Part shown: positions 49,323 to 60,300 of the stretch, in pieces | Layout: the number at the start of each line of letters is the position of its first letter | Numbering within the stretch: the first letter of the stretch is position 1 | Notes under the pieces: model-generated | Databases searched by the model: none | What the model was told of the DNA's origin: nothing | Seen by the model: the letters and a program-made list of their open reading frames with translations, nothing else | Program-made: the position numbers and the translations under genes | Assembly (NCBI GenBank): GCA_022606425.2 | Contig: JAHDVF020000897.1 | Location: 62,001 to 126,000 of the forward strand | DNA from: Lepidostoma basale | Lineage: Eukaryota > Arthropoda > Insecta > Trichoptera > Lepidostomatidae | Direction of reading: 5' to 3' | Length of the DNA: 64,000 nt

Positions 49323-49849
49323 ATTTTAATTTGTTTAAAAAGTGAGTGAGTGTCGTATACAAAGTATCTATAAAAGAAAGAAAAATACAAAACATCTACA
49401 ACACAAAGTATGGCGAACATAGAAGAAATGTAATCTATTAAAAAAAGCGTAGTGTTAAATATAGACCTGATGGGAATTTGGAGCCATAGGAGCAATCAAA
49501 AGCTCCGTACAATGATCCAGCAGCCCCTTAAAACGAGCATAGAGAGAACTCGTTGCTTAACATTGATTGATCACTTATGCTGAGCTTGGAAAACTGGAGC
49601 AATCGACATCTTGTATGCATAAAGATCAGTAAGAGACGGCGCCTAACGGATAGTGCTCTAAATAATCGGGCTAAACTTGGTGAAAATACTTGCTATAATA
49701 GAAGCAAAAGACGCAGCATCGAGAACCTTGGACTGCCGTCATAAAGAGGGCTAAAACTCTTTGAAGGCTGAAGTAAAATGAAATTGCGTGTCGATTGAAA
49801 AGTTATTGTATGCAAGGAGAACACTTTATTTTTGATTATTTAACAAATG

Positions 49850-50095
49850 ATTCGTTTAAAAAGTACACCGTGTTGTAAAATACGTCAAGAAGGTCTCTTG
49901 CATGCAATAATGGAGGGTATGATCGAGGGGACAAACTCTAGGGGACGCCCACGCCGAGAGTACCTGGAGGACCTGTTGGTGGACGTACGCTGCTCATCAT
50001 ATGCAGATCTCAAAAGAGCCGCACAAGACAGGGAAAAATGGAAGAGAATAATGGAGGAAATTGCTGCAAACCAATCCCAGGATTGAAACCAGAGA
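49850..50095 (+). mobile_element. Non-LTR 3' end (other family)
   Basis: HAIMEGMIEGTNSRGRPRRE and LEDLLVDVRCSSYADLKRAA then QDREKWKRIMEEIAANQSQD, the final residues of a non-LTR reverse transcriptase. Confidence 0.75.
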
Positions 50096-51252
50096 AGAAG
50101 ATATGTAATTAGGATAAAATCATATTATCTAAGTTTGGAAACCGAAATTATTAAAAAATACATCAAAGCATAATTCTTTAAATTCGAAAACATCGATTTT
50201 TATTAAGTTAAAGTAATGCGTAAGTATTCACGTTATATACAAACAAAAAATATTTATGCGCGTCTGTCTTGTGTGCGGTCTCCTTTATGAGACGTCCATC
50301 TGTTTGCTGGCTGAACACCGTCCCGTCCAACATGTCTCCGGAAGATAAAAAAAAGATCGCCAAATAATTCAAGTCGCTCTGTGCACTCAATAGCCACACA
50401 AATATTTCAAATATTGTTTTGGTCGGAAATTTGAAATTACCTGGTACGTCTGTCAATGGTGTTTATACATATTTATTGAATCATCATTATCAATTCTGCC
50501 GCCATTTTAGTAAGAGTTTTTTCAGTCGCCGATGTTGAAATATTAACAATATCATCTAATATCTCTTAAAAAGCCGGTCTATTTTTTTTAAATATATTTT
50601 TCCAAAGTTTTAGAGATGTAACTTTATAATTTACATATATGTGCAATCTTTTTTGGTTCGTGACATACTCTAGATATCAAAATAAATATAAATGCATACA
50701 CAGTGTTCTAATTTGCGAAATGTAGATGCAGTCCACTTACGTTGAATGGTCCATGAAAAAATATAATAGGTACATTTGCAGTATTAGTTTATGCACTTGT
50801 GTCATTATTACTCGGATTTGTTGACTTTAAAACATTATTTCTAGTGTGAATAATTAGGAATCATATCTGAACATCGTAAATTATAGTGAAAATTTACGTT
50901 ATAACCTAGAAAATGATGTGTATAGCCGTGTTTATTGTGTGATAACGCTGTATAGATACGTCATTATTATTAACTGTTTTTACTGTTATTTCATTAATTC
51001 CAAGTGTTAAAGTTTAAAAACTCGTGTAATATAATCTATTTCGTCGATATTTGAATTAATATTGATGTGTCGCTAAGTAAATACGGCCCAATAGATAATA
51101 AAGTGGGTAGCGATTTTTTTAGGTTATGTGTTTTCGGCTGTCAAATGTTTTTTTTTTAGTTTTTAAATTTCGGTGTTCGAAATGAAGTGGCTGCGAAGCC
51201 AGGCATCTGATGAAGTGTTTTATTTCAGTAGGAGTGTAGGAGTAACGGCGCC

Positions 51253-51350
51253 ATGTCGCTCGTTATAAGTATGGAAGATGCAGAGGGGAAGGATGTCAAT
51301 ATAGAGGTCCTGCCCCAAGAAATTTTTAAAGATTTTGTTCAGCGGGCAAG
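51253..51350 (+). CDS. Zinc-finger gene exon 1 with start codon
   Basis: ATG in context GGCGCCATGT opens MSLVISMEDAEGKDVNIEVL and PQEIFKDFVQRA(R), ending at GTAAGC after two bases of a codon. An acceptor-like TTTATTTCAG lies just upstream, ending at about 51229, so a separate 5'-untranslated exon is possible. Confidence 0.85.
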
Positions 51351-54300
51351 GTAAGCACTTAACTCTGCGTTTCCCCTGTATAATCGGTAATTAATACTTA
51401 TATTTACTTTTGTAGACAATCAGAACTGCAATTATTTATTATATGAATTGTCATCGCAAATAAAAACTAACTAACTAACTAACTAACCATCAACATTCAT
51501 ACATCGTGTCATGCACGCGCGTCGATTTCTCTGATTCCTCACATGGCCGACATTCAATATTTGATTTATTTGATCGTGCCACGTTTTCCTTGGTCTTCCT
51601 CTATTTCTGGTACCATTTATATCGTTAACATATAATTTTTTTACCATTCTTTCTTCATTCATTCTTTCCATATGTCCAAACCATCTTAATGATCCTTTCA
51701 TTATTTTGTTCATGACACCATCATTCGCACCGCATTCACTTCTTATATTTTCATTCGACACTCTATCGTACACAGAATATCCACACATTCGTCTAAGAAA
51801 TCTCATTTCTACTGCATTTATTCTACTTTCATCCTTCCTTTGCCAGTTCCATGCTTCGCTTCCATACATAAGGGTCAGTAGAAGAACACCATTGTGCACT
51901 GCCATTCTAGCTTTTATGGATAGGTTTTTGTTTGCGATGACAACTTTAAGTGCACCATTCACTTTGTTGCCTGCCCCAACCCTTCTTTTAATATCCCTCT
52001 CCACTCGCCCATCTCTTGTAAACTTACTACCTAAATACACGAACTCAACTACTTGCTCCAAATTTTCACCATTCACGCTAATGTTGCAGACTGTCGTGGT
52101 TTCGTCCTTTTCAAAAATCATTACCTTGGACTTATTAACATTCATCATCAGATCATTTCGCATGCATACCTCATACATACAATTCACCAGGACTTGTAGT
52201 TCATGCTCGTTGTCAGCAAGTAGGACAGCGTCATCTGCATACAAGAGACAGCTTACTGACACTTCGCTCATTTTGGCACCTACATCCAACCCTTTCAGCT
52301 CTTTCATACAATTGTCCATATACAGATTAAATAACCACGGGGACATTATGCAACCTTGTTTGACACCTTTATTGATATCAAACCAGGCTGTAAGATCTCC
52401 ATTTACTCTGACACTAGCAGTGCTTTCCGTGTATAGCGACTTAATGGCCGTGATCAGTTTTGTACTTATTCCATATTCAGACAATATTTTCCACAACTTC
52501 GCAAATAAAAACCTATCCAAAAAAGCTAAAATGGCAGTGCACAATGGTGTTCTTCTACCGACCCTTATATATGGAAGCGAACCATGGAACTGACAAAAGA
52601 AGGATGAAAGTAGAATAAATACAGTAGAAATGAGATCTCCTAGATGAATTTGTGGTTACTCTGTGAATGATAGTGTAAAATGAAAATATAAGAAGTGAAT
52701 GCGGTGCGAATGATGGTGTTATGAACAAAATAACGAAAGAAATGAAATTAAGATGGAATGAATGAAGAAAGAATGGTAAAAAAAATTATATGTTAACGAT
52801 GTAAATGGAACCAGAAATAGAGGAAGACCGAGGAAAACGTGGCACAATCAAATAAATCAAATATTGAATGTCGGCCACGTGATGAGTCAGAGAAATGGAC
52901 GCGCGTGCATGACACGATGTATGAATGTTGAGGAAGCGAGAGAAATATGTCAGGAAAGAAAGGTGTGGCAGTCCATTCTTTCTGCCTACCCCTTCGGAGA
53001 GACGGCGTGATGGTTAGGTTAGTTATGAATATATTTGTTCAAAATGTTTTTAATGGGTATTGTAAAGAGGTTTTTATTTAGTTTCTTCTTGTTCTTCCCT
53101 TATTGTAGGTCTTGCGATCTGTTTAAATGGATATCAAGTTTCTTCCTGTGATGAAGACGACCAGCCTTCTCTTCCTCTTAATGGTGGTCGACAACAATCG
53201 ACTAGAATCGTCTTCTCTGCCTAATCCATCTCACTGTGTCATCAATTTAGTATAATCTGCGAATCTCTTCATTGGGTATCCTATCTCTAAGAGTTCTACC
53301 CACGATAGGTCGCAATGTTCTCATTTCTGCTACTCTTAGGAGATGTTTGGTTCTAATAGTGTCAGCTCTTGCTTCGATTCCATAAGTCATTATGGCCCGT
53401 AAGTTTATTAGGCCTTTTCCTAAATGCTCTCCATGCGCTTTGTTGGTGTGTACTCATTACACACTTCAGAATGAATGTTTGAAACCGGCAAAATGGGATA
53501 ATTTACAACAATTGCAGTCCAAAATGATAATAGTACAAATCTTATTGATAAAAAAACATTAAAAAATCTGCAAACCCTCATAATGTTTGAACTACCATCC
53601 ACCGAGAGATCAGAATTTTACAAGCGTCAAAGTTTTACTAATGTATGCATTGAAATTTTCGGTCTACTGCTTGTAAGAAAGAACTTCTTCTTTTAATTGA
53701 TCTGACAATTACTTTTTTTTTTAAATAAAAAAGACTAACATCAAGGATTTATTTATTGTTTCTTGAACAATGATGTAAAACTCCGTATTAAATAATTAAT
53801 ACGAATGAAAACGTCACTTTTCTAGAAGTTTTATTATATTTTAAAACGAAAAGAGTTACGTTTGCTTAGCGGTCTAAGGGTAAAAACATGCAAACCCATC
53901 AGAGGGAGTAGTAACTTATATTTTTAAAATCTTTTTGCAGTGAAATTTTAGGTTATGAAGTTCCGATTGCCAGCATCACAGGAGACAACCCGGTGTCGGA
54001 GAACGATAATGTTTTTCAGTTCCTCATGACTGTGGCGGTGCCGGAAGATGATGTACTACCGGAAGACGAAGCACAACTGGAAGACACAGGTACTGCAGTC
54101 CTTACTTATCCACATATTCCTATCTTGTGCCTTTTGCATCCAGTCACCTGCAATTATTATAATGTCATCAGACCAATGTGTGGGGGGGCCTCTTTCTGTT
54201 TCTACAATCTACACGAGGTCTCCACTCCATTACCCTCTAATCCATCTTTGGTCTCCCAGCTGGCAATATGTCCCGAGCATTTGACCTTCTACGTATTTCA

Positions 54301-57300
54301 GTAGTTCTTATTCGGTCTGGGAGTTTTGCATGTAGCATGGCTATTTCATATTTCCTTTGGACTCACTCCTGCACTCACTGCAAAACCTGGCATGTTCATA
54401 GGCCACAGAGGTGGCAGCCCCACCAATGAACTCGGGCTCTGTGGGGTTAATAACCTGCAAGTCCTAAAATTAAACATATGAAAGAATGTCGTTCTCTGGA
54501 CCATGGCAGGCGAAAAGCCAATTAGAGAACAAGTCTCTGACGCAAATGGCAGTGGATCGGTCACACTCTGAGACGGAACCCAGCCTGCATCGCTCAGGGC
54601 GCACTAGAATGGTCCCCTATGGGGGGAAGAGGAAGCGAGGTAGACCTAGAGCCACCTGGAGAAGAGCCCTGTAGGACGAGGTTAAGGCAGCAGGCCTCAC
54701 TTGGGATGATGTTAGGCATCAGGCATGCAATAGAGTCGGGTGGAGAAGGTTCTTTGAGGCCCTATGCACCACAGAGGTGTGACAGGACAAAAATAAGAAG
54801 ATTTTGAGCCTTTTTATAACCATATATTCCAATATCAATATTTTAAAATGCTTAAATTGATAAAATTAATCTTTTGTAGGTGCCGTGGATTTGGAAGCTG
54901 GAGAGGTGTTCATCACAGGCAAAGATGCAGATATGCAAAAAGATGACGACACCGCTGCTGCTATCGCCGAAGAAGAAGTCAAAAACATTTTGGAAAAAGC
55001 GCTCGATGTAAAAGACGAACAAATGTCTTCCGAAGACACTTCGGACGGCTACCGATCAGCCGATGATAGAGCCTACGACTCCACCATATCCGATCTCGAC
55101 GTGGAGGACGAAGAGATTGAATATTTGGAAGAACACCTCGAAGATGAAGAAGAAGAATATTTAGACGAGGAATTCATCACGGACGACGATGAGTTGGGGA
55201 ATATTCAGATGGAGAATGGAAAACCAAAAATTTTAGGCGTTATTAAAGAAGAGAAATCAACAAAACCTAAGATCTTGGGGGTCATAAGGGAAGAAAAGAC
55301 CCCACCGAAGGTTTTATCCACGATAAAAAATAATTATTTAACCGATGAAAGACGTGCCTTTGAATCTGTAAAGAAATTAGAAAATTTTGACGCTGGTGAC
55401 GATTCTGACTCCGAAGCAGTCATCGAAAGTGATACGCCAGTTGTCAATTCTGACGAAGACGAATTCATGGAGGTAGAGTTCTTGGACGAGGATATACTAG
55501 CCGAGGAAGAGCAAATTAAAAAGAAAATTTCCCCGCTCGATCTCGAAGACGGAATCGATTCATATACTATCATAAAGCACGAGCCGTCTCCAAACCGTGA
55601 AACCAGTAAAACTAAAAAGTACGGCAGGCACGGCAACACAAAGGTGTCGGTCGATGAGCTGTCGAAAGAGCTGGCGAAGGTCGGAGACGAGGAGTCTCTA
55701 AAGGTGACCACGAATAAGGATGTGGTGAGAGTGGAACAGGTTTACACGCGGGAGGAGCTGCTCGATCTGCTGGAAGGGACTTCGGATAAGTCGGATTCTG
55801 AAGTCGAGACGAAAATAATAAGCAGAAAGGACACCTTCAAGGTACCAATTTTTTAAATATATGTATGTATAACTCATGAACTGGCAAAAGAAGGATAAAT
55901 GCAGTAGAAAGTAGAATAAACGCAGTAGAAATAAGATCTCTTAGACGAATGTGTGGATACTCTGTGTATGATAGAGTGTCGAATGAAAATATAAGAAGTG
56001 AAAGCGGTGCGAATGATGATGCTATGAAAAAAATAATGAAAGGATCATTAAGATGGTTTGGACATATGGGAAGAATGAATGAAAAAAAAATGGTAAAAAA
56101 ATTCTATGTTAACGATGTAAATGGAACCAGAAATAGAGGAAGACCGAGGAAAACGTGGCTCGATCAAATAAATCAAATATTGAATGTCGGCTATGTGAGG
56201 AGTCAGAGAAATGGACGCGCGTGCATGATACGATGTATGAATGTTGAGGAATCGAGAGAAATATGTCAGGAAAGAAAAGTGTGGCAGTCCATTCTTTCTA
56301 CCTACCCCTTCGGGGAGACGGCGTGATGGTTAGTCAGTTAGTTAGTTAGTTATAACTCATTGGTCCGGAGCCGGCTCGAGAGTGGTTCGGTGATATGGAG
56401 TCCCCACAAGGTGAGATACTCGCTCATGTTAGAGAGGATTCAGAAAAGATTTCTGAGATATCTGAGTTTGGTTGCTATCCGTGGCTTTATCCCACTGCAT
56501 TCCTCTTGGGCATGCTGGGGACTAATAGTCTACAGATAAGGAGGGATGAGTTCACACTAAAGGTCCATTTACACTGGACCGTCATGAGCCGATACCGACA
56601 CGTCATGCGTTGCCTTGAGCAAAAAATCGTTTTGATGGTATCTTGTTACTTTTAATTAATGCCGATTCCATTCATATTATATTTAAATTCCGATTAATCG
56701 CCTTCTCCACAGCGAATTTAAATAGTAGTAAAAATGGTATTCTGTAAAAAAGAATTATATACTGTAGGAAACACATCCTGAAAATTATTGATTATTTTTA
56801 TTAAGTATCAATTTTATGTAGGTAGGTGCACGATTTTATTATAGCATTTAAGATAACGAGTCGGTGAGATTCAAGGCTATTTTTATCGTGACTTATCGGT
56901 ATCGGCTGGTGACTGTCCAGTGTAAATGGCTCTTAATCCATTTCTTCAGACTTATCAGGGGATTCTTTTAGAATTCTGTCATCTCGGAGAGTATCCATCT
57001 TTATGTTCCGGATCGTTACCTTCGACAGCGTCAGCACAGACTGTTTTATTTATTTATTTATACATAATACACAAATGAGACATTACAAACGAAAAACATT
57101 TAGGCGACTCATTTGGACACAAAACGGTGTTACAAAGATAAGATAAAACAACATGAGACCAAAAAATCATACATATCAGAAGGAATCCAAATATGTCGAC
57201 GTCAGTGAGGCAGTACTCTTTCCAGAATTTGTAATATTTTTTTTATGAATACTGCCTCACTGACACTGAAAATGTCCAAATCCGAGATGATTAGAATCAG

Positions 57301-60300
57301 CGTCCGAATTGCTCTTCCTACTGGCATCACCAAAAGCAGGTTGGTTCTGCATGACGGAGCAAAGAACAATTGATGTCGGCGCTGTCGCAGGTAGTTATCA
57401 GGAACAAAAAGACCTATTTGCTACAGAACATAGGGGTTCTCAATAGAGCCCTCAATCAGTTTGAAAAAATGTGTTGACAGTAATCCTTCCCTCCTCAGTT
57501 CGAGGGAACTGAGGAGGGAAGGATTAGGGAAATTAGGGAACCAACCTGTCTCTGGTGATGCCGGTGGGGAGAGCAATCAAACTGCTCGCTTCGGAGATCG
57601 ACGTCTTTCTATTAGTGAAAGTACGTTCAGAAGACAAATACTTTAGAGAGTATCTTGTATCCCTAAAGTTGAACCATCTCTCATCCGTTCTTGGTATTTT
57701 ATAATTATGTTTTACCTGTTCTCAATAGATGCCTTAAACTCTTATATTTGTTTGTAATGTCTTTGAGAAATAAACTGATTTGTTTCTGGGCATTAACTTA
57801 TATTCTGTATCTATTGTAGGTGACGAAAACTCTGAAACGTAAGCCGAAACACGAAAGGGAGTTTGAAGCGAAGATTCAGAAGCTGGAGAAGGACAAGCGC
57901 TCCTCTTTCGCCAGCTCCAACCTTTCCACCTCGGAGACAGAGAAGATCCTAAACATGATCAAGTGCCTCAAGCCGCCCGAGGTGCAGCTCCTCAAGATGT
58001 CCAACGGGAACGATAGAGTATGTACCGTTTACCTTCATTTTGTGTTTTTAAAAATTAATTACATATAACTATAGTACATTGATAATTAGAATTAGACACC
58101 TTTGTTACCAGATATATCACAAAATATTTTAACATTTGCCTTTAATAAATATTTGAAACTTTTTATTAATTTGGTGCAGCATTGTAGCTGTTTTATGTGG
58201 TGTCATTGTTGTTCTGTGGTGTTGTATTATGTTGCTTAGTGTTGTTGTATTATGTAATATTATGTTTAATTAATTATTGTTTTATTGTGTAGTGTTGTTT
58301 TGTTGTTCTGTAGTGTTGTTTTGTTGTTGCGTGATTGTACGGGACAGATTGCTCCCCCCGTACTATTTATATTTATTTAGGCCGCTGACTGCTGCTCGTC
58401 TCCGATGTAGTGTAGATGGTGAAAGCGGAAAATACGGCGTGATGATACTTGTGTGTAATAAAAACAAGTTTTATTATATTCCGGCAATCAGTGCAGGAGT
58501 TGAAGCGAAGAGAATGGTGGCAGTAGCTCAATGCCCTTACAAGGACTGGTTTTCACGTAGGTAGGAGCGCTTAAAGCCTCCGGACGCGCAGCGAGTGAGT
58601 GCGTGTGAGAGAGTGAGTCCCGATTCCACACACGACCGGCTTATATAACCTTTGCGGCCCCAAGCAACTAGTGATAGCGTTCTCAACAGTTTTCCGTTTC
58701 TGAGAATTTCAGTACACTCTTCGCTAGTTGCTGTTGCCACAGCGTTATGATTGGCTGTTTAATAATGATGCGACAAACGGCCATTGTTTCCGAGAATACT
58801 TCGATTTATTTTGTCAGAGCCACTGCACACATCTTCGTTAATATGCGCTTCCACTCCTTTCCGACTGCCTTATTTATTTTAACAAATGACAGAAACAAAT
58901 TAAAACTTAAATTAATATAAAATTACTAACATTAATGAAATAACATGAACATATTTGTAAATAATGCAATAAAATAATAAAAAATAAATGAATAATAATC
59001 TATTTGCATACGTCCGATACAGTGATGTTATTTTGTTGCATAGTGTTATTTTGTTGTTGTGTAGTGTTGTTTTGTTGTTGTTTAGTGTTGTTTTGTGGTT
59101 GTGTAGTGTTGTTTTGTTGTTGTGTAGTGTTGTTATGTTGCGTAATATTATATTATGTAAAAGTGCCAACAGAGTAATGACTGAAATGATAATATGGCAC
59201 CTAAATTTGATAACTTGTGCAGCATTTACTGTATTTATAATGTCTTGTGTCATTTAAAAATGAAATTTTAATAAAATTATAATTATTAGAATACCGTAAA
59301 CTCGCCGGATGAGCTGCTGGCCGGGATGAAGCAGATATTCGGCGTGAAGAAGGAGCCGCTAGACGAAGACGAAGAAGACGTTGACGGAGATCTCTGGGAA
59401 GAGGAGGATCGGAAGGACAGACTGGGGGTTGCCCCATTTGTATGCAGGTTTGTAAATTACAGTGAAACCCCTATTGTAAGGGACTGTAAAAACAATTTAA
59501 ATGATGGGAAAATTGAAATGGGGAGTTATGAAAGAAACAGGGTTTTAAATATTTTTTTTTTTTATTAAAAAAAATTATTTATATTAGTTTGCGAAAGGCG
59601 TGAACCAAAGCGAAAGGGATATAAAAATAAAGAAACAATTGTAATTTACTTGACAAATAAAACAAAACAAAGAACGTAAAAACTGTATGTAAATTCTAAA
59701 AAGCTAATTAACTAACCATCACACTGTCTCACTGAAGAGGTAGGCAGAAAGAATGGCCTGCCACACATTTCTTTCCTGACATACTTCTCTCGATTCCTCA
59801 ATTGTGTCATGCAAGCACATTGATTTCTCTGACTCCTCACGTGACCGACATTAAATATTTGATTTACGAGTATATACCTCGGTCTTTCTCTATTTCTAGT
59901 TCCATTTACGTCAACATATACTTTTTTTACCATTCTTTCTTCATTCACTCTTTCTGTGTGTCCAAAACATCTTAATGATCCTTTCATTATTTTGTTCATA
60001 ACACCATCATTTGCACCGCATTCACTTCTTATATTTTATTTCGACACTCTGTCATACACAGAGTATCAACATATTCGTTTAAGAGATCTCATTTGTACTG
60101 CATTTATTCTGCTTTCATCCTTCTTTTGCCAGTTCCATGCTTCACTTCCGTACATGCGGGTCGGTACAAGAACACCATTGTGCACTGCCATTTTAGCTGT
60201 TTTGGATAGATTTTCGTTTGCGATGACAACTTGAGGTGCACCATTCACTTTGTTGCCTGCCCCAACCCTTCTTTCACGGAGCTAAATATAGAGGGAGGCC

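Larger units (their letters stand above)
56360..57790 (+). mobile_element. Family B copy broken by a MITE and an inverted family B copy
   Basis: Plus-strand pieces 56360-56560, 56934-57042 and 57527-57790 join as one family B end. 56562-56933 is a MITE. 57043-57480 is a minus-strand family B copy with a TTTATTTATTTATA tail complement. The perfect hairpin 57481-57526 marks its 5' end. Confidence 0.78.

Noticed and set aside
51483..52544. 353-codon minus frame as a host gene
   Set aside because: It is a 5'-truncated retrotransposon reverse transcriptase with a target duplication and tail.
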